Assembly: GCA_003551945.1 (NCBI GenBank)
Contig: PUNZ01000062.1
Span: 1-16,290 of the forward strand
Source of the DNA: Halovenus sp.
Lineage (GTDB): Archaea > Halobacteriota > Halobacteria > Halobacteriales > Haloarculaceae
Direction: 5' to 3'
Length of the DNA: 16,290 nt
Shown: positions 6,496 to 14,304 of the stretch, piece by piece
Layout: every line of letters begins with the position of its first letter
How positions within the stretch are numbered: the stretch's first letter is position 1
The notes under the pieces: generated by a model
What the model was told of the DNA's origin: nothing
The model's input: the letters and a program-made list of their open reading frames with translations, nothing else
The model's database searches: none
Program-made: the position numbers and the translations under genes

Positions 6496-9400
6496 ATGGC
6501 ATCAAGTGGCTCTGGCGGTTGGGATGCGTCGGCTACCTCGTTGGGGATTGACCGACCAGACGTTCCCGAGTATAGTGCGTTTGCCGACCAACTGCGCGAG
6601 CAGGTTCGCGGCGATGTGCAGTTTGATGAGTACACGCAGATACTCTATGCAACGGACGGGAGTATCTATCAGGCGCGGCCTGCAGGCGTTGTATTGCCAA
6701 AATCGGTCGAGGACGTCAAAGCGACCATCTCGCTCGCCGCGGAATACGATATTCCCGTGCTCCCACGCGGGGCTGGGTCGTCGCTCGGCGGACAAACTGT
6801 TGGACGCGGCTGTGTTGTCCTTGATTTCACCAAGTACATGGACGACATCGTCGAAATCAATCCCGACGAGCAACTGGCAACAATCCAGCCGGGGCTGGTA
6901 CAGGACCACCTTGACGCGACGCTTGCGGAGTACGGGCTCAAGTTTGCGCCGGACCCAGCATCCTCGAATCGTGCAACAGTCGTCGGCGGTATCGGAAACA
7001 ACTCGACCGGCGCACATTCGGTTCGATACGGTATCAGCGACGCCTACACCGAAGAGTTGCAGGTAATTCTCGCAAACGGCGAGCAGATCCATACCCGAGA
7101 GATTGTCCTTGATTCCGAGGAATACAACGCGATTGTTGAAGCCGACGATGTCGAGGCGGAGCTCTATACGACTGTTCGGGACCTTGTCGAAAGTAACCAA
7201 GAAGAGATTGACGAGAAGTATCCATCGTTGAAACGCTCTGTCTCTGGCTATAATCTGCAGAAAGTTATTTACGAAAACGAGGATGGTGAGAAAGTCATCA
7301 ACCTCTCAAAGCTCTTCGTTGGTGCGGAGGGGACTCTTGGCGTCATCGTCGAAGCGACGGTTTCGCTGGTCACCCAACCCGACGAGACGGCGCTTGCCCT
7401 GTACTGTTTCACCGACCTCATTGATGCGCTCAGAGCTGTTCCTGAGGCGCTCGAATACCCAGTCAGTGCGGTTGAACTGATGGACGATGAGGTGTTCCGG
7501 CTCGCCAGAGAGTCGGAAGGCTATGCCAAATTCGCCGAACCGATTCCGGAAGACGCCGCCGCGGCACTCATGCTTGAATGGGATAACGAACTGGTGCCGC
7601 CGGAGGATGGCGACCAGCGAAGTGCGTTCGAGGCTGCTATTGGAGATACGAATGAACGGTTTGTCGAAACTGGAGACGCGTTCGAGGTCATCGAAGCCTA
7701 CAGCGAGGAAGACCAGGCAGACATCTGGAAGCTCCGGAAGGCTGCAATTCCACTGTTGATGGGGCTGCAGGGCGACCCGAAACCGTATCCGTTCATCGAA
7801 GATGCAACCGTCCCCCCGGAGGAACTCGCCGAGTACGTCGAGAAATTCGAGGGTGTGCTTGAGGACCACGACACCTCTGCAGCTTACTTCGCACACGCGG
7901 GCTCAGGAACCCTCCACATCCGCCCGATACTGAACCTCAAAGACGACGAGAATGGCATCCAGAAGATGCACTCGATAACGGATGACGTCACCGACCTGGT
8001 GCTTGAGCACCACGGTTCTTTCTCTGGTGAGCACGGGGACGGAATGGCCCGGACGGAGTTCAACCCGAAGATGTATGGCGACCAGATTTGGGAAGCGTTC
8101 AAGATCCTCAAAACGACGTTTGACCCGAACTGGCTGATGAATCCAGGAAACGTCGTCTACCGCGAAGGGCCGGAAGATTATGGGCCAGATAACGACCGCG
8201 GTGTCGGTGCAGATAACCGAGAGAACCTCCGGTATGGTGCTGCCTATCAGTCAATCGAACCGACGACCGAGCTCGATTTCGACGAAGAAGGCGGCTTTTC
8301 ACATCTCGTGGAACTCTGTAACGGCTGTGGTACCTGTCGACAGACCGATTCCGACGTAATGTGTCCGACGTATCGAGCCTCAAAAGAGGAGATTCAAACA
8401 ACCCGTGGTCGTGCGAACATGCTCCGTGCGGCCATCAGCGGCGAGATTCCGTACGAAGAGATTCATTCCGACCGCTTCCAGAAAGAAGTGCTTGACCTCT
8501 GTGTTGGCTGTAAAGGCTGTAAGAGCGACTGTCCAACCGGTGTGGACATGGCAAAGCTCAAAGCCGAAGTCAAACACGAGCACATCCGGGAGGAGGGCTC
8601 AAGTTTCCGCTCAAAGATTTTCGGAAACATCGATAAGTATTCCGCGCTTGGGAGCAAGCTTGCGCCGCTATCAAATATCGGGCCGAAACTCCCCGGTGCC
8701 CGCCTGGTGATGGAGAAAACGCTCGGTATTGCCCGCGACCGCCAGTTGCCGACGTTCAAACGACAGACGCTCGAAAAATGGTTCGACGCTCGCGGTGGCT
8801 CAACCGTTTCCGAAGCGGAAGCCGACGCAAAGGTGTTGTTGTTCCCAGACACCTTTACGAACTACAGCTACCCAGAGCCTGGAAAAGCCGCAGTGGAAGT
8901 CCTCGAAGCCGCAAATATTCACGTTCAGATACCGGGCGACCTCGCGCCATCTGGCCGAGCAGCGTTCTCGATGGGCTATCTCGACAACGTCCGTGAACAC
9001 GCCCAAACGAACGTCGAAAAACTGGCCCCGATGGTTGATGACGGCTGGTCAGTCGTCTTTGTCGAGCCCTCGGATGCGGTGATGTTCCAAGATGAGTATC
9101 TCGATATGTTGGAGGGCCAGGACGTACAGAAAGTCTCCGCAGCAGCCTACGGTGTCCTCGAATATCTGGATGCTGGACGCGTTGACGAGGAGATTGCGTT
9201 CGACGCACCAGCGGAGACGCTCACTTACCACGGCCACTGCAACCAGAAGGCAACGAACAAAGACCACCACGCAGTCGGCGTCCTCCGCCGTGCCGGCTAC
9301 GCCGTTGACCCACTCGATTCATCCTGTTGTGGGATGGCTGGCTCGTTCGGCTATGAGGCCGAACATTACGAACTCTCGAAGGCCATCGGACAGATTCTCT

Positions 9401-9534
9401 TTGACCAGGTCGAAGAAAGCGATGGTGAGACCGTGACGGCACCCGGTGCCTCCTGTCGCTCACAGCTCGGCGACCGCCCGGGTGAAGAAAACCCACCACA
9501 CCCAATCGAGAAACTCGCGGAAGCGCTGAACTAA
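6496..9534 (+). CDS. FAD-linked / 4Fe-4S 2-hydroxyacid dehydrogenase (GlcD-GlpC fusion; D-lactate dehydrogenase-like)
   Basis: This 1012-residue fusion oxidises a D-2-hydroxyacid (D-lactate, glycolate or D-2-hydroxyglutarate are the family's usual substrates) and passes electrons via Fe-S clusters, probably to membrane quinone. Residues ~50-270 are the FAD-binding PCMH/VAO domain, with PRGAGSSLGG (90-99) and GGIGNNSTGAHS (164-175). Residues ~290-555 are the FAD-oxidase C-terminal domain, with candidate catalytic histidines His467 (HAGSG), His474 and His513 (GEHGDG). Two clusters follow: Cys608, 611, 614 and 623-Pro, then Cys669, 672, 675 and 679-Pro. The C-terminal CCG module keeps Cys915, Cys944-Cys945-Gly946 and Cys987. 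In its first half the expected CCG is replaced by APSGRA, and EPSC by EPSD. The closest relative in the window is the protein at 11233-14304. No signal peptide or membrane helix is visible. Its stop faces the next gene's stop across 26 bases. Confidence 0.93.
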   Translation: MASSGSGGWDASATSLGIDRPDVPEYSAFADQLREQVRGDVQFDEYTQILYATDGSIYQARPAGVVLPKSVEDVKATISLAAEYDIPVLPRGAGSSLGGQTVGRGCVVLDFTKYMDDIVEINPDEQLATIQPGLVQDHLDATLAEYGLKFAPDPASSNRATVVGGIGNNSTGAHSVRYGISDAYTEELQVILANGEQIHTREIVLDSEEYNAIVEADDVEAELYTTVRDLVESNQEEIDEKYPSLKRSVSGYNLQKVIYENEDGEKVINLSKLFVGAEGTLGVIVEATVSLVTQPDETALALYCFTDLIDALRAVPEALEYPVSAVELMDDEVFRLARESEGYAKFAEPIPEDAAAALMLEWDNELVPPEDGDQRSAFEAAIGDTNERFVETGDAFEVIEAYSEEDQADIWKLRKAAIPLLMGLQGDPKPYPFIEDATVPPEELAEYVEKFEGVLEDHDTSAAYFAHAGSGTLHIRPILNLKDDENGIQKMHSITDDVTDLVLEHHGSFSGEHGDGMARTEFNPKMYGDQIWEAFKILKTTFDPNWLMNPGNVVYREGPEDYGPDNDRGVGADNRENLRYGAAYQSIEPTTELDFDEEGGFSHLVELCNGCGTCRQTDSDVMCPTYRASKEEIQTTRGRANMLRAAISGEIPYEEIHSDRFQKEVLDLCVGCKGCKSDCPTGVDMAKLKAEVKHEHIREEGSSFRSKIFGNIDKYSALGSKLAPLSNIGPKLPGARLVMEKTLGIARDRQLPTFKRQTLEKWFDARGGSTVSEAEADAKVLLFPDTFTNYSYPEPGKAAVEVLEAANIHVQIPGDLAPSGRAAFSMGYLDNVREHAQTNVEKLAPMVDDGWSVVFVEPSDAVMFQDEYLDMLEGQDVQKVSAAAYGVLEYLDAGRVDEEIAFDAPAETLTYHGHCNQKATNKDHHAVGVLRRAGYAVDPLDSSCCGMAGSFGYEAEHYELSKAIGQILFDQVEESDGETVTAPGASCRSQLGDRPGEENPPHPIEKLAEALN

Positions 9535-9560
9535 CAACATACCGCCTCTTCACTGTTGGA

Positions 9561-10520
9561 TTAGTTTGATGTCACCTGGTTTGTGAGCGTGGCGTCGGGA
9601 TTCTTACGCAGGTTGTCGACGTTCTCCGCGAGAATATCCGCACACCGTTCAAAGTATTCCGGTGTGTGGCCGGAATTATGCGGTGTAATTTGGACGTTCT
9701 CAAACCGCCAGAGCGGGTGGTCCTCCGGGAGCGGTTCCGGGTCTGTGACATCAAGCGTCGCACCTGCAATCGCGTTTGATTTGAGCGCGTTGACAAGGTC
9801 ATCGGTCTTGACGACCGGGCCGCGAGCAATGTTGACGAGAAGTGCGTCAGTGTGCATCGTCCGGAACACGTCCCGATCAATAAGGTGTTCAGTGGTCTCT
9901 GTCAGCGGACAGGCAAGGATGACATACTCGCTGTCAGCAACGGCTTCATGAATCTCGTCGAATCCATAGACCTCCGACGTGGGACCCCCTTTCTCAGGTG
10001 AGTAGCGGACACCGACGGTCTCCATCGAAAACGCCTGCAACCGGTCGACGATAGCGGAGCCAATCGCGCCAAGACCGACAACGGTTGCGCGTGAGCCATG
10101 GAGTTCGCGGGTGTGATAGCCACGCCACTCGCGCCGTTCTTGTTGCCGAAGTGCTCGGCGGAACTGCCGGGCAAACGCAATCATCGCGCCAACAACGTAC
10201 TCAGAGATATTCGAGGTATGAACGCCGGATGCGCTGGTAACGGTAATTCCGTGCGCTTCGAAGACGTCGAGGTCAAGATGGCCCGTTCCAGCGTACATAC
10301 AGGCAAACAGTTCGAGGTTCGTCGCCGTTTCAAGCACCTCGTGGTCAAGGGTTAGTCCAGTCGCGATATCGGCAGTCGGGAGATATTCCCGTATCTGTGT
10401 CGGTGTCCGAGCGTAGCGGACAGTTGCTCCGGGGATGCGCCGTTCGATAGCCTCGACATAGCCGGAAATCGGCATCCCGTGGACGTCCTCCTGTAAAACA
10501 ACAATCTCTGGGTTCTTCAT
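9561..10520 (-). CDS. D-2-hydroxyacid dehydrogenase, NAD(P)-dependent
   Basis: A 319-residue soluble dehydrogenase that interconverts 2-oxoacids and D-2-hydroxyacids. The Rossmann motif GLGAIG is at residues 149-154. The catalytic triad of the family is complete: Arg233 (NIARGP), Glu262 (DPEPLP) and His281 (ITPHNSGHT). The strand after the glycine motif ends GVRYSPEKGG, with Arg172 where NAD-specific enzymes usually carry Asp. This suggests NADP(H) use or dual specificity. The protein resembles haloarchaeal D2-HDH enzymes of the Haloferax mediterranei type. I chose the ATG at 10520 because MKNPEIVVLQED starts the first strand directly; a GTG eight codons upstream (10544) is also in frame. It sits convergently against an oxidase that could consume its D-2-hydroxyacid product. 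Hydroxypyruvate or glyoxylate reduction is an alternative role. Confidence 0.93.
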   Translation of the reverse strand: MKNPEIVVLQEDVHGMPISGYVEAIERRIPGATVRYARTPTQIREYLPTADIATGLTLDHEVLETATNLELFACMYAGTGHLDLDVFEAHGITVTSASGVHTSNISEYVVGAMIAFARQFRRALRQQERREWRGYHTRELHGSRATVVGLGAIGSAIVDRLQAFSMETVGVRYSPEKGGPTSEVYGFDEIHEAVADSEYVILACPLTETTEHLIDRDVFRTMHTDALLVNIARGPVVKTDDLVNALKSNAIAGATLDVTDPEPLPEDHPLWRFENVQITPHNSGHTPEYFERCADILAENVDNLRKNPDATLTNQVTSN

Positions 10521-10593
10521 GACAAAACGGTACAGAGCAATCACTCTTAGGGGTTACGCCGAGGGACAGTGTTGATACAACCGGACGCAAACA

Positions 10594-10599
10594 TTTAAA
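10594..10599 (-). promoter_or_regulatory. Candidate TATA box for the D-2-hydroxyacid dehydrogenase
   Basis: Read leftward, GATGGTTTAAATG contains TTTAAA with a purine-rich flank. It predicts a transcription start near 10570, leaving about 50 bases of leader to the ATG at 10520 or about 25 to the alternative GTG at 10544. It lies in the 177-base gap below uspA, so the dehydrogenase probably has its own promoter. Nothing else is recognised in that gap. Confidence 0.4.
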
Positions 10600-10697
10600 C
10601 CATCTCGACACCCCGGAGTGACCAGTACGTTTTCGAAGTTCCGTCCGATAGGATGAGAGAAGAAACACTCACAGAGCGGGAAGGTAGCGCAATCTCT

Positions 10698-11123
10698 TTA
10701 TTTGACAACAGTAACCGGTGCCGACGACCGGCGGACAACCTTTTCCGCAACGCTGCCGAGGAGTTTCTGTCCAACACCTTTGCGTCCGTACGAACCCATC
10801 ACGACGACATCCGCGTCCTCAGCGTGTTTCACAATTGCGTTTCCGGGTTTTCCCTCCTCAATTTTCGTCTGCATCTCGCCATCAAATCCGGCCTCTGCTG
10901 CACGGTCTCTCGCCTCTTCGAAAATGTTCTCTGCCCGGTTTTCAGCCGCTTCACGGATGCCTTCGTCCATCACAATAACTGCACCCTCAGCCATCGATGC
11001 ATCGCCCAGCTCAAGCGAATGCAACACCGTAATGGTGGCACCAGGATGTTCAGTGACCGCATAATTGAGTGCGTCGTATGCTTTCTCCGACCCATCGAGT
11101 GGAACGAGTACGTGTTCAGCCAT
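10698..11123 (-). CDS. Universal stress protein, UspA family (second copy)
   Basis: A 141-residue single-domain Usp protein starting MAEHVLVPLDGSEKA. The complete ATP-binding signature is at Gly110, Gly113, Gly123 and Ser124 (GSYGRKG...LLGS), with the terminal strand APVTVVK. Very acidic helices around residues 52-80 are typical of haloarchaeal Usps. It differs clearly from the copy at 1660-2088, so this is not a recent duplication. It lies 109 bases below the large FAD/Fe-S oxidase on the same strand but has its own TATA box. A link to oxidative or energy stress is plausible only from the neighbourhood. Confidence 0.94.
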   Translation of the reverse strand: MAEHVLVPLDGSEKAYDALNYAVTEHPGATITVLHSLELGDASMAEGAVIVMDEGIREAAENRAENIFEEARDRAAEAGFDGEMQTKIEEGKPGNAIVKHAEDADVVVMGSYGRKGVGQKLLGSVAEKVVRRSSAPVTVVK

Positions 11124-11150
11124 AGCTACAGTATAGCTGACACCGCATGG

Positions 11151-11162
11151 ATATTATATTTA
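11151..11162 (-). promoter_or_regulatory. Archaeal TATA box for the second uspA
   Basis: Read leftward, GGGGTAAATATAATATCC places TAAATATAATAT with its centre about 30 bases before the ATG at 11123, so the leader would be only a few bases. A purine-rich GGGG stretch just upstream may serve as BRE. This separates uspA transcription from the operon upstream. Confidence 0.55.
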
Positions 11163-11232
11163 CCCCTATATGTCAAATTTCAACATAGTAATGAAATGTG
11201 GTTGGTTTGGGATACAAAGAGTGGTGCCTACC

Positions 11233-14200
11233 TCACGTGGTCGAGAGCGCTTCGGCAACTTTTTCGATCGGGTGTGGCGGTTTACCGTCTTGGTTTTCGT
11301 GTTCGATAAGTTGTGACCGACAGGACGTTCCCGGTGCCACGACTTCCTCGCCAGGAGAGTCATCCACCTGGTCATACAGCAACTGCCCGACAGCCATACT
11401 CATTGAGTAATGTTCGGCTTCATAGCCGAACGAACCAGCCATCCCACAGCAGGTCGAATCAAGGTCATCGACCTCGTAGCCGAGCGATTCGAGCACTGAC
11501 ACAGCGTGCTGGTCACGTTTAACTGCCGTCTGCTGACAGTGACCGTGGTAAGTGAGCGTGCCGCCATTCGCGACAGATGGCAGGTTCTCGGTCAGGCCAA
11601 ACTGGTCGAGATACTCCATAATCTCGTAGGTATTCTCTGCAACCAGTTCGACAGCTTCACCCGACAGTAAATCCAGATAGTCGTTCTGGTACATCACCGA
11701 ATCGGACGGTTCAACGCTGATAACGTCCCAGCCATCACGAATCCGTGGAACCAACGCCTCCACGTTTTCTTGTGCCGTCTCCCGAGCATGGTCGAGCATA
11801 CTCTTTGATTGGGCTGGCCGACCGCTGTCGGTGACATCGCTCGGAATCTGGACGTGAACACCGGCAGCCTCAAGCGCTCTCACAGCGGCCTTGCCGACTT
11901 CCGGTTGGGTGTAATTCGTGTAGGGATCGGCGATGACGAGCGCCTTTCGTTCGGCTTCTCCTTCAGAAACCTGTGGCGTGCGTTTCTTGTCCCATTTCGT
12001 GAGCGTACCTCGTTTGAACGTTGGAAGGTCGCGTTCACGGGCGATACCAAGCGCTTTCTCCATGAACAGGGAGGACCCTGGAATCTTCGTAGCTACGTTC
12101 GAAACCGGGGCAAACGTACTGCCGAGCGAGTAAAGCGTCTCGACGTTGGCAAACATGCGGTCACGGAACGGAATCCCCTCACGCTGATGGTACTCGTGTT
12201 TGACCTCGGCTTTGAGCTTTGCCATGTCAACGCCACTCGGGCAGTCGCGTTTACAGCCTTTACAGCTAATACAGAGGTCAAGCACTTCGTTGATGAACTC
12301 CTCATCCGTTGGGTCCTCGGGGAGGTCACCGCTCATTGCCCGCCGGAGCATATTGGCTCGGCCACGTGTCGAGGTTAGCTCCTCGTGTTCGGTCGCACGA
12401 TAGGTCGGACACATGACACTACCGGTGGTATCCTGATGGCCGGTACAGCCACCACAGCCGTGGCAGAGTTCGACCATCCCCTGGAAGCCGTTCTCGTTAT
12501 CCCAGTTGAGCGACGGCTCGAATCCCGCATCAAAGTCATATGCCGGGTCGTATCTGAGGTTTTCATCCGGCAGAAAGTCACCGCAGATGTTTCCGGGGTT
12601 GAGCAGATGTTGTGGGTCTGCCGTTGCTTTGAGGTCCTGGAAGACATCCCATAACCGGTCGCCGTAGAGCTTGCGGTTCCACTTTGTTCGGGCACGACCA
12701 TCCCCGTGCTCGCCCGAAACGGACCCCTCATATTCGATGACGAGAGACGTCAACGAATCCGAAATCTGACGCATCTTCTCCATTCCCGACTCAGTTTTCA
12801 GATTGAGAAGTGGACGAATATGCAACACGCCGGGTCCGGCGTGTGCATAATACGACGCAAAGGTGTCGTGTGTGTCGAACAGGTCCTGAATATCCGAGAC
12901 GAACTCGGGAAGGTTTTCGGCCGGGACTGCAGTATCCTCGACGAACGGCCAGTGCTTTTCATCGCCGGTTCGAGAGAGCAAAATCGGGAGCCCAGCTTTT
13001 CGCATTTTCCAGAACTTCGCCTGTCGGTCATCGTCGTAGGCTTCGAGCGCGTCAACGGCATGAACCTCAGCACCGCTGATGTCCGCTGCGCCCTCCGTCG
13101 GAGTCAGTCCTGTCTCTGGGTCGTGGCTTGGGAGTCGGTCAGCGAGCAAGTCGGCAATTTTCTGTTTTCCTTCTTCGACTGATTCCGCATAGAACTCGAC
13201 GAGCAGCGTTGAGTTCGTTCCTTCGGGAAGCGTTCCGACAAGGTCGGAGAACTCGGCAGTCTCTCGGGCCAAATCGAGCAAGACATCATCCATCACCTCG
13301 ACTGCGGATGGGTCGTGTTCGAGGATTGGCGCCACATCGCGCATGGCATCCAGCATCTCGTCGTAGGTGAGCAAGACAACAACCGTTTCGTTGGGAATCG
13401 GTTCGAGCGAGACCGTTGCCTCGGTGACGATACCGAGCGTTCCCTCGCTGCCAGCCATGAGCCTCCCCATATTAACCTGGCCGTGTTCTTCGATATCCTC
13501 AACCAGTTTATTCAGATTATACCCCGAGACGTTTCGGGTAAGGTCTGGATACCGAGCGTTGATTTCGTCGGTCTCCTCACGAAGAATTTCGGAGATTTTT
13601 GCATACATCTGGTCTTCGAGCGAGTCGTCCTCACTGACGGTCGCCGCTCGCTCATGTAGTTCATCAACGTCCATCCATCCGAACGTCGCGACCGTTCCAT
13701 CAGCAAGTACGACTTCGAGTTCCTCGATGTAGCCGTCCGCTTTTTCGTATTTCAACGAGTGAGCGCCGGTCGTGTTGTTGCCGATACAGCCGCCAAGAAC
13801 GCTTTTGTCTCCCCATGCAGGGTCGGGGGCATATTTCAGCCCGTGCGGTTTGAGGTTGCTGTTGAGTCGGGCAAGCGTGATGCCGGGCTCTGCGCGGACA
13901 GTCCCCTCCTCCGGGTCGATATCAAGGACCGCATGCATCTCCTTTTTGAAATCGAGAACAACGGCCTCGTTGACGGTCTGTCCGGCAAGGCTTGTCCCAC
14001 CACCGCGCGGCAGAACCGGAATCTCGTTCTCGGCGCAGTACTCCATAACGGCCTGGACATCGGCCGTCGAGGACGGGGCAACAACACCAATCGGGAGTTG
14101 ATGGTAGGCGCTGGCGTCGGTTGCATAGAGATGCCGGGTGTAGGTATCAAAACGAACCTCACCCTCGACGAGTGCATCGAGGTCGGCCAGCAGTTCCGGC

Positions 14201-14304
14201 CGCTCGATATGGTCGTCCTGATAGTCGTAGTTGCTTCGCGAATCAGTCGCTGGGTCGATACGTGGCTGTGCTACCTTTTCGGGGGTATGGTCTGTTTTAC
14301 TCAC
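11233..14304 (-). CDS. FAD-linked / 4Fe-4S 2-hydroxyacid dehydrogenase (GlcD-GlpC fusion), second copy
   Basis: This 1023-residue paralogue of the protein at 6496-9534 has the same domain order. An acidic N-terminal extension runs to about residue 35. The FAD/PCMH domain has PRGGGTSLAGQ (99-109) and GNNTTGAHS (175-183); an FAD-oxidase C-terminal domain with HAGPG and GEHGDG follows. Cluster I cysteines are Cys614, 617, 620 and 632-Pro, a wider last spacing (11 residues) than in the first copy (8). Cluster II is Cys678, 681, 684 and 688-Pro, and the intact C-terminal half carries CCG at 952-954. The first CCG half again lacks cysteines (TDSGRP and EPSD). The start is GTG at 14304, overlapping the upstream stop as GTGA, so it is translationally coupled to the LutB-like gene. 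The likely substrate is D-lactate, glycolate or a related 2-hydroxyacid, with electrons going to the respiratory chain. The two copies may differ in substrate. Confidence 0.93.
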   Translation of the reverse strand: MSKTDHTPEKVAQPRIDPATDSRSNYDYQDDHIERPELLADLDALVEGEVRFDTYTRHLYATDASAYHQLPIGVVAPSSTADVQAVMEYCAENEIPVLPRGGGTSLAGQTVNEAVVLDFKKEMHAVLDIDPEEGTVRAEPGITLARLNSNLKPHGLKYAPDPAWGDKSVLGGCIGNNTTGAHSLKYEKADGYIEELEVVLADGTVATFGWMDVDELHERAATVSEDDSLEDQMYAKISEILREETDEINARYPDLTRNVSGYNLNKLVEDIEEHGQVNMGRLMAGSEGTLGIVTEATVSLEPIPNETVVVLLTYDEMLDAMRDVAPILEHDPSAVEVMDDVLLDLARETAEFSDLVGTLPEGTNSTLLVEFYAESVEEGKQKIADLLADRLPSHDPETGLTPTEGAADISGAEVHAVDALEAYDDDRQAKFWKMRKAGLPILLSRTGDEKHWPFVEDTAVPAENLPEFVSDIQDLFDTHDTFASYYAHAGPGVLHIRPLLNLKTESGMEKMRQISDSLTSLVIEYEGSVSGEHGDGRARTKWNRKLYGDRLWDVFQDLKATADPQHLLNPGNICGDFLPDENLRYDPAYDFDAGFEPSLNWDNENGFQGMVELCHGCGGCTGHQDTTGSVMCPTYRATEHEELTSTRGRANMLRRAMSGDLPEDPTDEEFINEVLDLCISCKGCKRDCPSGVDMAKLKAEVKHEYHQREGIPFRDRMFANVETLYSLGSTFAPVSNVATKIPGSSLFMEKALGIARERDLPTFKRGTLTKWDKKRTPQVSEGEAERKALVIADPYTNYTQPEVGKAAVRALEAAGVHVQIPSDVTDSGRPAQSKSMLDHARETAQENVEALVPRIRDGWDVISVEPSDSVMYQNDYLDLLSGEAVELVAENTYEIMEYLDQFGLTENLPSVANGGTLTYHGHCQQTAVKRDQHAVSVLESLGYEVDDLDSTCCGMAGSFGYEAEHYSMSMAVGQLLYDQVDDSPGEEVVAPGTSCRSQLIEHENQDGKPPHPIEKVAEALSTT

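Noticed and set aside
6491..7200. Overlapping 191-codon (plus) and 232-codon (minus) frames at the start of the first FAD oxidase
   Set aside because: Both are shadows of the FAD-binding domain coding region and show no recognisable domains.
9535..9560. Bidirectional terminator between the convergent oxidase and dehydrogenase genes
   Set aside because: The 26-base gap has no hairpin and no strong T-run on either strand, so a terminator cannot be supported from sequence.
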